Positions 29,845-39,196 of a stretch of 64,000 nt of DNA are shown one piece after another. Where the stretch lies: contig QHBU01000256.1 of assembly GCA_003244045.1 (NCBI GenBank), forward strand, positions 1 to 64,000, read 5' to 3'. Position 1 is the first letter of the stretch. Each line of letters starts with the position of its first letter. The notes below the pieces were generated by a model. It had not been told where the DNA came from, made no database searches, and saw only the letters and a list, made by a program, of their open reading frames with translations. The position numbers were made by a program, and so were the translations under genes. Source of the DNA: Candidatus Aeolococcus gillhamiae (GTDB lineage: Bacteria > Chloroflexota > Dormibacteria > Aeolococcales > Aeolococcaceae).

Positions 29845-31101
29845 TCAGGAAGCAGCGCGGCGGGCTGCTCGGACGGGCGTCTCGTCGAGCTCGGGCACCG
29901 GCTCCTCGACAGCGTGCGCGGCGATGATTGGGCGGTTGGCTCGGGTGTCCGGGACGACGTGCGCGACGAGCTCGTCGATGGCGGTACGCAGGTCGCGCAG
30001 GCCGGTTCCTTTGGCTGCGGAGATGAGCACCGGCTCCATGCCGGCGATGGCGCCGAGGCGCTGGGCGACCTCGTTTGCCTCTGCGGAATCGAGGCGGTCG
30101 ATCTTGTTCACCGCGAGGATGGCCGGTTGGTTGCAGCCCATCTCATCCAGCGTCTCGAGGACGGTCTCGAGCTGTGCCTCGGCGTCCGGGTGCGACGCGT
30201 CGACAACGACGGTGAGCAGGTGGGCCTCGCGAACCTCTTCGAGCGTGGCGCTGAAGGCTTCGACTAGCTCGTGCGGGAGCGACTGGATGAAGCCGACGGT
30301 GTCGGTGACGATGACGCGGCGCCCGCTGGAGAGGCCGAGCAGGCGTGAGGTGGGATCGAGCGTGGCGAACAGCAGGTTATCGGCGAGGACAGTTGAGTTG
30401 GTGAGGCGGTTGAGAAGGGTCGACTTGCCGGCGTTGGTGTAGCCGACCAGCGCGCAGGACGCCAGTGGCACCGCGGTGCGCGCCGTGCGGCGGGTGGTGC
30501 GCTGTCGCTGGATCTCCTTGAGTCGCTGGCGCAACCTGCGCAGCTTCTGGTTGATGAGGCGGCGGTCGACCTCGATCTGCTTCTCACCCATGCCGCCGCG
30601 CATCCCACCCGTGCCGACACGACCGCGCTGCCGTTCGAGGTGAGCCCAGCCGCCCGCGAGGCGCGAGAGCTGGTGTGCGAGCTGGGCCATCTCGACCTGT
30701 ACCCGGCCCTCGGCACTGCGGGCGCGCCGCCCGAAGATGGCCAGGATGACGTCGGTGCGGTCGAGCACCGGCACGCCCCATGTCTCCTGCAGGTTGCGCT
30801 GCTGGCGCGGTGAGAGCTGGTCGTTGACCAGCGCAGCCGGGCTGCGGAGTTCCTCGATGCGAGCCCCGAGCGCCTCGACGGTGCCGGAGCCGAAGAACGT
30901 GCCCGGATGCACCTCGCGCAGAGGCACGGCGGCGCGCTCGACAACAGTCGTCCCGAGTGTGCGTGCCAGCTCCTCGAGCTCGTCGAGCTCGATCTCGGTC
31001 TGTTCTCGCCGCGAGCTCCGCTGGAACGAGCCGGCGATGAGCACCCGGGTCAGCGCCGTGCCCAGGACGGGTGCGGAGGCCGCCCCTCTCTGTCGTGCCA
31101 T
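29845..31101 (-). CDS. hflX: GTPase HflX
   Basis: VGYTNAGKSTLLNRLT P-loop, TDTVGFIQSLPHELVEAF; HflX N-terminal domain. Confidence 0.95.
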   Translation of the reverse strand: MARQRGAASAPVLGTALTRVLIAGSFQRSSRREQTEIELDELEELARTLGTTVVERAAVPLREVHPGTFFGSGTVEALGARIEELRSPAALVNDQLSPRQQRNLQETWGVPVLDRTDVILAIFGRRARSAEGRVQVEMAQLAHQLSRLAGGWAHLERQRGRVGTGGMRGGMGEKQIEVDRRLINQKLRRLRQRLKEIQRQRTTRRTARTAVPLASCALVGYTNAGKSTLLNRLTNSTVLADNLLFATLDPTSRLLGLSSGRRVIVTDTVGFIQSLPHELVEAFSATLEEVREAHLLTVVVDASHPDAEAQLETVLETLDEMGCNQPAILAVNKIDRLDSAEANEVAQRLGAIAGMEPVLISAAKGTGLRDLRTAIDELVAHVVPDTRANRPIIAAHAVEEPVPELDETPVRAARRAAS

Positions 31102-31154
31102 GTCCGGTTAGCCTATTCCATTGCCGTCAGCCACGCTCTGGGATCCTCGCAGTC

Positions 31155-31814
31155 ATGAGTGCTCGAAATCGACCTGTGCGGGTGGCGATCGAAGCCACCG
31201 AGAAGCGCGCCTTCGCGAGCGCCGTCGACTGGCCCGGCTGGTCGCGGACCGCCAAGACCGGCGAGGCCGCCCTCCAGGCGCTCGCTGAGCACGCGGAGCG
31301 GTACGCAGTGGTGGCGGCCCAGGCAGGACTCTCATTTGCGCCAGGGGAATACACGATCATCGAGCGTGTGCGGGGAACGGCGACGACGGACTTCGGCGCG
31401 CCGGACGTTCCCACCGCCGCCGAGCGGCAGCCGCTCACGAGCGCGGACGCGCATCGCATGGTGAAGCTCGTTGAGGCCGCCTGGGCGGTTCTCGACCGTG
31501 TCGCGCGCGATGCTCCGCCGTCGCTGCGCAAGGGACCGCGCGGCGGCGGCCGCGACCGCGACGCCATCGTCGAGCACGTGCTCGCCGCCGAGCACGCCTC
31601 CGCGCGCAAGCTGGGAGTCAAGGTGGCGGCCCCTCACCGCGGTGAGAAGACGGCGATCGCGACCATGCGAGGAACGATCGTCGAGGTGCTTCGAGATGCG
31701 CGCTCCGCTGACGCGCTCGTCGAGCGCGGCTGGTTGCCCCGATACGCCGCGCGACGCATCGCCTGGCACGCGCTCGACCACGCTTGGGAGATCGAGAACC
31801 GCAGCCAGGCGTGA
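31155..31814 (+). CDS. Conserved hypothetical protein, DinB/HicB-like overall
   Basis: Intact ORF with ATG; HAxxxVxxxL helical pattern; family recognised only loosely. Confidence 0.65.
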   Translation: MSARNRPVRVAIEATEKRAFASAVDWPGWSRTAKTGEAALQALAEHAERYAVVAAQAGLSFAPGEYTIIERVRGTATTDFGAPDVPTAAERQPLTSADAHRMVKLVEAAWAVLDRVARDAPPSLRKGPRGGGRDRDAIVEHVLAAEHASARKLGVKVAAPHRGEKTAIATMRGTIVEVLRDARSADALVERGWLPRYAARRIAWHALDHAWEIENRSQA

Positions 31815-31815
31815 G

Positions 31816-32235
31816 TCAGGAGCGGCGACGGACCGCCGCCGCCGGCGGCGGCGGCAGGTCGGCGATGCGGCAGGGGATGTCCTCGTCCTCGTTGATGTGA
31901 TAACTGGCGCAGATGCGGTGGTAACCGTCAGCCACGGTCAGCATGCGGTCGTGGTACAGGCCGCCACGGACCAGCAGGACAGGCGACAGTTTCTCGCCCT
32001 TCTTCACCTTCTTCAGGTCCTTGTTCATCTCGCCGTCGTCAGCCGGCAGGAGCGGCAGCCCGCTGGCGCGGAGCAGGTCCTTCGCCTTCTTTGTGGTAGG
32101 CGATGCAGTGCGAAGACGGCGGACGACTGCGCGAACGGCTGCGGTGTCGAACAGCAGGCTGAGGTAGTCCGCTGCCGCCTCGAAGTCATGGGCGGCCGGT
32201 TCCCGATCCCACAGTTCCTTGGACTTGGGGCTCAT
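31816..32235 (-). CDS. Conserved hypothetical protein, ParB-like nuclease-fold resemblance
   Basis: Intact ORF; MLTVADGYHRICASYHINEDEDIPCRI pattern. Confidence 0.65.
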   Translation of the reverse strand: MSPKSKELWDREPAAHDFEAAADYLSLLFDTAAVRAVVRRLRTASPTTKKAKDLLRASGLPLLPADDGEMNKDLKKVKKGEKLSPVLLVRGGLYHDRMLTVADGYHRICASYHINEDEDIPCRIADLPPPPAAAVRRRS

Positions 32236-32262
32236 GTCACATTCTCCGTTGATCCGACAGCG

Positions 32263-33066
32263 TCACGGCTGGGGGCGTGACTGGCCACCCTGGGCGGCAC
32301 GCGTCGCCTCGGCATCGCCACCTGCACCACGCAAAATGTAGGCGAAGAGCACGGCGACAAGCGCACCGAGGAGCGGCCCGACCACGTACAGCCACGTGTG
32401 CGTGAGGTTCCCCCGCACCAGGTCCGGGGCGAAGGAGCGGACCGGGTTCATCGACGCGCCGCTCAGCGGGTCCGCCCACAAACCGGCGAGCGCGATGTAA
32501 CCACCGACCGCAAGGGCTGACAGCCCCCCCACGTTCTGCGCGCTGGACGCGGTTCCGAGGATCACGCTGACCAACCCCATAGTGAGCGCCAGCTCGACCA
32601 GCATTGCTTGGAGATCGGAGACGGAGTGCCCCGGCACGGTGGCGCCGAACTTGCCGGGCGTGCCGAACACGGCCCAGAGAAAGAGGCAGGCGAGCAGGCC
32701 GCCGATCACCTGGCTGACGACATAGCCTGGTACGCGCCACCACGGGAAGTCACGGCGGAGCGCGAAGGCGATGCTGACCACCGGGTTCAAGTGCGCGCCG
32801 CCGACCTTGCCCATGAAGAGGATCACGGCCATGACCGTCAGTCCCGGCACGGTTACCGCCGCCGCTCGCGAGATGGGCATGCCGGTCACAGAGACGGCGA
32901 CGCTGCTGCCCACGCCGCCAACCACGAGCAGGAATGTCCCGAGCACCTCGGCAAAGACGCGCCGCCACCACCGCGAGGTGTCGCGGAAGTCGTGGGCCCA
33001 TCCCGGTTCGGCCTTGGGCTCCGCGCCCGACGAGAGATCCTCCGGGCGGACGTGTGCGGCGGTCAC
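32263..33066 (-). CDS. MIP/aquaporin family channel with both NPA motifs changed to NPV
   Basis: Six-TM protein; GGAHLNPVVSIAF and SGASMNPVRSFAPDL. Confidence 0.9.
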   Translation of the reverse strand: MTAAHVRPEDLSSGAEPKAEPGWAHDFRDTSRWWRRVFAEVLGTFLLVVGGVGSSVAVSVTGMPISRAAAVTVPGLTVMAVILFMGKVGGAHLNPVVSIAFALRRDFPWWRVPGYVVSQVIGGLLACLFLWAVFGTPGKFGATVPGHSVSDLQAMLVELALTMGLVSVILGTASSAQNVGGLSALAVGGYIALAGLWADPLSGASMNPVRSFAPDLVRGNLTHTWLYVVGPLLGALVAVLFAYILRGAGGDAEATRAAQGGQSRPQP

Positions 33067-33152
33067 AGCTTCCTCACGCCCGCCGAGTATGAGCGTGCGG
33101 AGCGCCTCCCGACGGTAGGTCGCGTACGCTCAAGCGAAAAGGAGCGACTCCG

Positions 33153-33617
33153 ATGGCACTTCTCACCGTTGGCGACCCGGCCCCGGACATCACCGCGCGC
33201 AGCCGCGACGGCACGACGCTCACGCTGTCGTCCCTGCGAGGACGCCACGTGTTGGTGTACTTCTATCCCAAGGACGATACGCCGGGATGCACGGCCGAGG
33301 CCTGCGGTCTCAACGACAACCTCACCGCCCTGTCCGAGAGCGGGGCCGATGTAATCGGCGTCAGCACCGACAGTTGGGAGTCACACCAGCGGTTCGCCGA
33401 GAAGTACGGGCTGAAGTTCGCGCTTGCGTCCGACCGTGACAAGAGCATCCGCAAGGCATATGGCGTCGGCAAGATGCTCGGCATCCTCCCCGCCGTGCAG
33501 CGCGTGTCTTTCCTCGTCGGACCGGACGGCAGGATCGTCCACGTGTGGCCCAAGGTCGAAGCCGCGCGCCACGCCGCCGACGTCCTTCAGGAGGTGCGCA
33601 GCCAGCGGGCTGCATAG
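33153..33617 (+). CDS. bcp: Thioredoxin-dependent peroxiredoxin Bcp
   Basis: VYFYPKDDTPGCTAEACGLND peroxidatic and resolving cysteines. Confidence 0.95.
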   Translation: MALLTVGDPAPDITARSRDGTTLTLSSLRGRHVLVYFYPKDDTPGCTAEACGLNDNLTALSESGADVIGVSTDSWESHQRFAEKYGLKFALASDRDKSIRKAYGVGKMLGILPAVQRVSFLVGPDGRIVHVWPKVEAARHAADVLQEVRSQRAA

Positions 33618-33646
33618 CCGGCTGCGGGTCCAGGTGAGGACGGATC

Positions 33647-33670
33647 TGGAGGCGCCGGGAATCGAACCCG
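33647..33670 (+). repeat. att site copy distal to intact ssrA (displaced original ssrA 3' end)
   Basis: 24-bp match to 43391-43414. Confidence 0.9.
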
Positions 33671-33771
33671 ACGGGGGGTGTTTCAGGCCGTCGCAGCGCG
33701 TGTCAGGACGTCGATTTGAATACGCCGACCGTCCGCACACGTGTCAGGCGTTGTCAGCGCGTTGCACCGGG

Positions 33772-33792
33772 TTGGCTTCAGAATTGGCTTCA
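33772..33792 (+). repeat. Putative integrase arm-type site, left
   Basis: TTGGCTTCAGAATTGGCTTCA, 20/21 identical to 43328-43348. Confidence 0.65.
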
Positions 33793-34968
33793 CCCGTCGG
33801 CTGTCCTGCGCCCGGTCAGAGCCGCCTCCAGTCGGTCGGCGGCGTCTCGAAGCACTGCCGTTCGGACGTGCGTGTACGTCTCGAGGGTGACTGCGGTTGT
33901 CGAGTGCCCAAGCATCTCGCTGATTGTTTTCGGTTCGACACCAAGCGAGAACAGGAAGGACGCTGCGGAGTGCCGCAGGTCGTGGAACCGCACGCGCGGA
34001 ACGCCGCCGCGGATCAGCAGCGCTTCGTACGCGCGACGGAAGCTGGTGATGGCCAATGCCCGGCCGTGAGGGCCGGTGAACACCAGGTCCGCCCCGGGCT
34101 CCGGTCCGTCCCACAGCCGTCCCGCCGCCAGCCTCTCCTCCGCCTGGCGTGCGCGCTGAGCCCGCAGGGCGACGACGGCAACGTTGACCAGAGGCAGACC
34201 TCGCTGCTTGCTCGCTCGTCGTTTTGGGGACGAGTAGATCGCGTCTGGCGACTCTTGTCCGCCCAAGGCGCGGCGCGAAGCCCTGGTGCGTGTTCGTAGC
34301 ACGCGATATTCACGCCGTTCTAGATCCACATCTGTCCAACGCAGACCGAGGAGCTCGCCTCGTCGTCGGCCGGTAGTGAGCGCCAGCACCCACATTGCCG
34401 CGAATGGATCCGCACCTGCAGCGATCAGAAGGCGGCCCGCCTGCTCCTCGTCGAGAGTGGTGATTTCCGTGTCTGCTCGACGCGGCACGGACACCAGGCT
34501 CGCGGGATTGCGCGAGATGAGTCCGTCGCGCACGGCGTCCGCCAACGCTCGGTGCAATGTCGTCTGGAAATGTCCGACCGTTGTCGGCGACCACCGGCCG
34601 CTCGCGAGCTTACGTCCCTGCCACGCGACTATATCGAGACGGCGCAGTCGGGACAGGCGCATATGCCCGAGATCGGGTATCAAGTGAACGCGGATGTGGC
34701 CCTCGAAGCTGTCCCACGCCGAGGGCTTGATCGTCCCGCGCATCCCCTCGATCCAGCGGAACAGGAAGTCGCGAAGGAGCACGCGGTCGTCGGGCACGTC
34801 CTCACCCTTCTTCAGTGCGGCGATCGCCGCGAACATGCGGGCTACCACGTCGGCGCGCGTCCGACCGTAGAAGTGCTTGCGGCGACCGTCGGAGAGGCTG
34901 ACACGGGCTACCCAGCGCCCGCGGTAGCGTCCGACTGTTCCCTCGCCGTTGCCGCGCCTTCCTGCCAC
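33790..34968 (-). CDS. Tyrosine recombinase / integrase
   Basis: TTGRRRGELLGLRW, HDLRHSAASFL, GHSTTAVTLETYTH catalytic motifs. Confidence 0.96.
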   Translation of the reverse strand: MAGRRGNGEGTVGRYRGRWVARVSLSDGRRKHFYGRTRADVVARMFAAIAALKKGEDVPDDRVLLRDFLFRWIEGMRGTIKPSAWDSFEGHIRVHLIPDLGHMRLSRLRRLDIVAWQGRKLASGRWSPTTVGHFQTTLHRALADAVRDGLISRNPASLVSVPRRADTEITTLDEEQAGRLLIAAGADPFAAMWVLALTTGRRRGELLGLRWTDVDLERREYRVLRTRTRASRRALGGQESPDAIYSSPKRRASKQRGLPLVNVAVVALRAQRARQAEERLAAGRLWDGPEPGADLVFTGPHGRALAITSFRRAYEALLIRGGVPRVRFHDLRHSAASFLFSLGVEPKTISEMLGHSTTAVTLETYTHVRTAVLRDAADRLEAALTGRRTADG

Positions 34969-34978
34969 GCTTTGAAGC

Positions 34979-35218
34979 CTACGCCTCGCCCGGCGGTGCC
35001 ATGAGGGCCGATACGTACGCCTCGAGATCCTCCACGCGGATGCGGGTGAGGTGTCCGAGTTTTACGACCTGCAGCCGGCCTCGGCCGACCTCGCGGTAGA
35101 GGCTGCTCCTGCTCACTTGCAGTCGGTCCGCGGCCTGGCACATCGTCAGGAGCAGAGGGAAGTCGGGGCGAACGAACAATGCCGCTGTCCTGTCAGAGAT
35201 CGCGCTCGAGTCGGACAC
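34979..35218 (-). CDS. Excisionase-like helix-turn-helix protein
   Basis: MCQAADRLQVSRSSLYREVGRGRLQVVKLGHLTRIRVEDLEAYV MerR/excisionase-type HTH, adjacent to integrase. Confidence 0.85.
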   Translation of the reverse strand: MSDSSAISDRTAALFVRPDFPLLLTMCQAADRLQVSRSSLYREVGRGRLQVVKLGHLTRIRVEDLEAYVSALMAPPGEA

Positions 35219-35372
35219 GTCTGTACCGGCACTCCCATAGGTAGTAGCTTTGGATGGAGAAGCGCTTCAACTCTCATAACCCTCCGCTGGGCCGGCCATC
35301 GGACACATCGAGGCGAGGGACCTCCTCGCCCTCGGGTTCGGCGGTGCTGCCCGCCTTGGCTGTCGAGCGCCA

Positions 35373-36086
35373 CTACATCGACTTCCTACGCTTCTGAAAC
35401 GCCCTCACGTCGGCTGCCGACAGCGCGAACCACTCGCTGGTCCCCAGCCGCGCGTCCGCAAACCGCCGATGCCAGTAGCTCTCGATTCCAGTGATATCGT
35501 CCGTTTCTATCTTGTGAATGACAACGTGCGGGTGAGGGAGTTGGATCGCAAACTGCCGCGACCGCTGGCCCAACCTCTTGGTCTTGCCGATCTTGTACTG
35601 GTGACCCGACTTGATGAGGTAAACGACGCCGCTGTCGGTGATGGTCTCTACCGTACGTCTGGCGTCGACGCTCACAGAGTTCTGAATCAGTGGCCAGACA
35701 TCGGCACAGTCTTCCCGGCCACGACAGTACTCGACCACAATCGTCCTGACAGCATTGGTGCCACCGAAACGTCGGACAGTTTCGACGCTTGGAAAGGTCG
35801 CGTCACTCCGCCGCTCGATGCTCCAGTCGCGCCAGGTTGGGTAACGACCCAAACGGCGAGCCAGATCGACAATGCTGGCCGCAACGAAGGAGCGCGTATA
35901 TGAGGCATGGGGCACATTGGGCTCGAAGCCTGCCTCGCTAAGCGCGTCACCCCACCGTGCCCAATAGTGGCTCCAGGTGTGAGGTGTTATCCCCGTTGCC
36001 TTCTCGAACGAGCGGTAGCCCAGTGGCCGACCGTCATTCGCCGCGGCGGTTCGACGTACCTCAGCTAGAATGCGTTGCCGGTCCAT
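35373..36086 (-). CDS. Nuclease with HNH-associated-type repeats and C-terminal GIY-YIG (T5orf172/MUG113-like) domain
   Basis: Two GRPLGYRSFEKATGITPHTWSHYWARWGDALSEAGF-type repeats; VVYLIKSGHQYKIGKTKRLGQR...ESYWHRRFADARL..EWFAL. Confidence 0.7.
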   Translation of the reverse strand: MDRQRILAEVRRTAAANDGRPLGYRSFEKATGITPHTWSHYWARWGDALSEAGFEPNVPHASYTRSFVAASIVDLARRLGRYPTWRDWSIERRSDATFPSVETVRRFGGTNAVRTIVVEYCRGREDCADVWPLIQNSVSVDARRTVETITDSGVVYLIKSGHQYKIGKTKRLGQRSRQFAIQLPHPHVVIHKIETDDITGIESYWHRRFADARLGTSEWFALSAADVRAFQKRRKSM

Positions 36087-36149
36087 TATTCAGCCCGGTA
36101 GGGTACCGCGATGCTCCCCGAGATTTTCGCGCAGTAAACTCGGGCGATC

Positions 36150-36806
36150 GTGAAGGATGGCAGCCCGTTGGGTCAACGCGACGATCTGTTGGCGGAGATC
36201 GCCGATTACGTACTGCCGATCCTCAAGCCCTATCAACTTTCGCTGTACCTCTATCTGCTGCGGCGCAGTCAAGTAGCCGGGCACCCATTCGTTCGGGTGG
36301 GCAAGCGAACCATTGGCGTTGGTTTGGGGAAGAGTACAAGGTCTTCGCAGAGCAACTACCAGCACATCGGCGAGCAACTCAATGGGTTGGCGGAACTCGG
36401 CTTTCTTGTCATCGGTGATGTAACGCGCGAAGGGACACTCTACGAAGTTCGCCTACCTCGGGCGGTACCGGCGGTACGTGAGCTGCTGGCCCTCAGCGCC
36501 GATACCGCTCCTGAGTCCGTCGATCACTACCACTCGCCAGAACTGCGGCGAGCTCTCTTCGAGCGCGATCACTGGACTTGTCATTACTGCGCGGAAGTCG
36601 TCAATGAGAGCAACGCGACTTTGGATCACCTCGTCCCGGTTTCCGGCCTAGGCGACAACTCACCCTCCAACCTCGTCACCGCCTGTCTCGAATGTAATTC
36701 GATCAAGTCCGGTCGGACCTATGAGGAGGCGGCGGCCGGCATCCTGGCGTCTGTCCGCAGGCGCAGGCTTGCTGGTGGAACGACGCTCGACCCCGATCTC
36801 ATATAG
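36150..36806 (+). CDS. HNH endonuclease with N-terminal winged-helix-like region
   Basis: ERDHWTCHYCAEVV..NATLDHLVPVSGLGDNSPSNLVTACLECNSIKSGR. Confidence 0.8.
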   Translation: MKDGSPLGQRDDLLAEIADYVLPILKPYQLSLYLYLLRRSQVAGHPFVRVGKRTIGVGLGKSTRSSQSNYQHIGEQLNGLAELGFLVIGDVTREGTLYEVRLPRAVPAVRELLALSADTAPESVDHYHSPELRRALFERDHWTCHYCAEVVNESNATLDHLVPVSGLGDNSPSNLVTACLECNSIKSGRTYEEAAAGILASVRRRRLAGGTTLDPDLI

Positions 36807-36886
36807 GTCGCACGCCTTCCTGCGCCGAGATCTGGAAGGTTGTCCTACGCCCTGACTGGGGCGCGGATTACAGCCGCGAAGCTGGC

Positions 36887-37153
36887 CTAGGGGTGGCGAC
36901 TCCGTCGGCGGCGCACGTCGACAACGCGCGCAACGTAAAGGGTCCGATGGCGCTCGGTGTAGTAGACCCCTTGAGGGGGGACCGGCCAGTAGCGCCGGCC
37001 GGGGCGCACCTCCGGACCCAGTGCGAAACCGGCCTCGGCCATCCATTCCATCGTGTTCACGACGGCCTCTGCCTGCCCCGGGGCGCGCTCGTGAAGCTGC
37101 TCGAGGTACCGTAGCGCGCTGTCCGACCAACTCAGCCTGAACGGCGTCGGCAA
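36887..37153 (-). CDS. RelE/ParE-like toxin
   Basis: Small basic protein FRLSWSDSALRYLEQLHERAPGQAEAVVNTMEW..RRYWPVPPQGVYYTERHRTLYVARVVDVRRR. Confidence 0.65.
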   Translation of the reverse strand: MPTPFRLSWSDSALRYLEQLHERAPGQAEAVVNTMEWMAEAGFALGPEVRPGRRYWPVPPQGVYYTERHRTLYVARVVDVRRRRSRHP

Positions 37154-37155
37154 CG

Positions 37156-37374
37156 CTAGACGAGCTCGTCCGTGGGCGGCGTAGCGTCGGGCGGCGGCAA
37201 ACCCAAACGCCGTCGGACATCCTCAGTCGAGTGCAGCTCCGACGCGGGAATCTGGCCGGCGTCGAGCCGTCGTTCGAACTCCTCGAGATCGGCGCTGAGG
37301 GCGGCGTCATCCTCCAGGAGCTCGAGCCCTTCCGCCTGGATCGGGTCAACGGGCTCGTGTCGATGGGTGGCCAT
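37156..37374 (-). CDS. Small acidic antitoxin-like protein
   Basis: 72-aa acidic protein directly upstream of and nearly touching the toxin ORF. Confidence 0.6.
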   Translation of the reverse strand: MATHRHEPVDPIQAEGLELLEDDAALSADLEEFERRLDAGQIPASELHSTEDVRRRLGLPPPDATPPTDELV

Positions 37375-37603
37375 GGGGCCACCGTACCACGGCCAGCAGT
37401 GACCCACTATGCCACCTCGTCGCCATCCACTCGAGCGGTCCCCGTTCGGCCATTCTGTGGTCGTCCGGCATCTCCCGGGGCGCCGCACTCACGGTCGGCG
37501 CTCCCGACCTGGTGACGCTTGAGAGCCACCATTGGCAGCGCCGACTCCGTCGAACCCCGAGGTGGTCAACGGACTCAGACGGTTCAGCTAGACTGCCGCC
37601 CCA

Positions 37604-38413
37604 GTGCCAATGGGACACAACCGGGTGGGGCGGGCCGCCGTACTCGGTTTGCTCGCATCCGCCATGGCTGCCTGTGGCGGCGGAACCACCTCGGGGACTC
37701 CGAACACCGCGGGTAGCGCCGTCCCCTCTGGTGGAGCGTCTGCGTCCGCGCCTGCGGCGCAGCCGACGAAGTCCCAGTACCTGGCCGGAACCGCAGCCCC
37801 AGTTTTTCCAGCAGGATCGCCGAATCAACTTGCTGTGGTCGCTCAAGCGGGCCTCACTCTGCCGGTACCGAGCGGCGGGGAACCGGTGCCGATTGCCGTG
37901 CGGAATAACACGACTCGGACGGTGACGCACGTCACGGCGTCCGGGACCGTCCACGACAGTACGGGCAAGCCCGTCGCTACAGGCTCAGACCAAGGTTTTC
38001 ATCCGGCCCTTCTTGAGCCCGGGCAGTTCGCGCTTGGGTTTATCTATCTGGGCGTGGGCACCAGCGTCCCCAGCGGGTCCACGCTGTCGGTGCAGGCGAC
38101 GGCGACCCCAAGTGCTGGGCCAAACACATACTTCGCCGACTTGCTGGTGACCGAGGTGAATGACACCGGTCAGCAGATCGTTGGAACGGTAAAGAATCCG
38201 CGCGACCACGCGGTTACTGCGCCGTATAGCGTCGACGTTTTCTGCGTGGATTCATCGGGCACCCTGCTAAACGAATTCGGCGGGTTCGCTGACGTCAGTA
38301 CCGACCTAGCCGCCGGGGGGACCTCCCCGTTTACGGTCAGCCTCTACGGGTCGCAGTGCGCTCAGTTCCTAATCGGAGCCAGCGGGTACGACATGACAGC
38401 GGCGGGGAACTAA
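37604..38413 (+). CDS. Secreted lipoprotein, FxLYD-like C-terminal domain
   Basis: Signal peptide with lipobox (LASAMAAC) then Gly/Ser/Ala-rich linker. Confidence 0.75.
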   Translation: MPMGHNRVGRAAVLGLLASAMAACGGGTTSGTPNTAGSAVPSGGASASAPAAQPTKSQYLAGTAAPVFPAGSPNQLAVVAQAGLTLPVPSGGEPVPIAVRNNTTRTVTHVTASGTVHDSTGKPVATGSDQGFHPALLEPGQFALGFIYLGVGTSVPSGSTLSVQATATPSAGPNTYFADLLVTEVNDTGQQIVGTVKNPRDHAVTAPYSVDVFCVDSSGTLLNEFGGFADVSTDLAAGGTSPFTVSLYGSQCAQFLIGASGYDMTAAGN

Positions 38414-38500
38414 CGAGCCGTCGGCATCAAAACGTTTCCTGGACGCTCCCGGCGAAGCCAGCTGGATCTCATGAGCCTTGAGCCGCGCGAGAGCAAGTTC

Positions 38501-39196
38501 TCAGTAGGCTTGCCGGAACGGCGGATCGTCAGGCTTCCTCGGCAAGATGGGCCTCGCGAGCCGGGCTGCATCAAGAATTGATTGGGCATCAATGTGATGT
38601 CGCGTTACCTCGATGCCGAATTGGGGCCATTCACAGACAAAACCTACTTCCCCGGGTGAGGGAAGTGGCCAGACCCAGAACATGGAATCGGCGGTCCACA
38701 TGGTGCCGTCTTCGGACCGTACGGCGCTGCCGTGCCCCGGCTCGAGGTACCGCGTCTCTCCAGGGCGCGGGTCCATAGGTGGGCGCAGGTTGTGCGCTCT
38801 GGAGCCGTCCGAGAACTCAACGCTCAAGCGCAGGACGTCGTCTGCCAGGTCATATGGATCCTTCCCTTCTCGACCGCGGAGGCCTGCCAGTCCGAACATC
38901 GGGTCCCATACGTTCACTTCCTCGGTGAGGACCGCATAAGCGACGACCTGGAATTCGAAGCCGGTGGGGAATGCACTGAAGTGTTGGACCTGCACCGCGG
39001 CAGCGTCCGACTGAGCCAGGAGGAAGTTGATACTCAGCGGCGAACCCAAAACGCGTTCGGGCCGTCCCCACGGGTGCTGCCTGTCATCGGTGAACGTCAC
39101 GTCACGTCCATTCTGCGTCTTCCGATTCGCCCGAGTGAGATCGGTGATCCCGATCAGCGTGTTGGTTCCCTCCTGACCCAAGTCACACATTTCCAC
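38501..39196 (-). CDS. Hypothetical protein
   Basis: Intact 231-aa ORF with non-antisense composition; no recognised family. Confidence 0.5.
   Translation of the reverse strand: MEMCDLGQEGTNTLIGITDLTRANRKTQNGRDVTFTDDRQHPWGRPERVLGSPLSINFLLAQSDAAAVQVQHFSAFPTGFEFQVVAYAVLTEEVNVWDPMFGLAGLRGREGKDPYDLADDVLRLSVEFSDGSRAHNLRPPMDPRPGETRYLEPGHGSAVRSEDGTMWTADSMFWVWPLPSPGEVGFVCEWPQFGIEVTRHHIDAQSILDAARLARPILPRKPDDPPFRQAY

Noticed and set aside
29648-30442. 264-aa plus-strand ORF over the hflX 3' region
   Set aside because: Serine/arginine-rich antisense translation of hflX with no supported start or domain.
33640-33680. tRNA- or tmRNA-like 3' end sequence
   Set aside because: Only the 24-bp T-arm/acceptor portion is present with no gene body; it is the displaced att copy, not a functional RNA.
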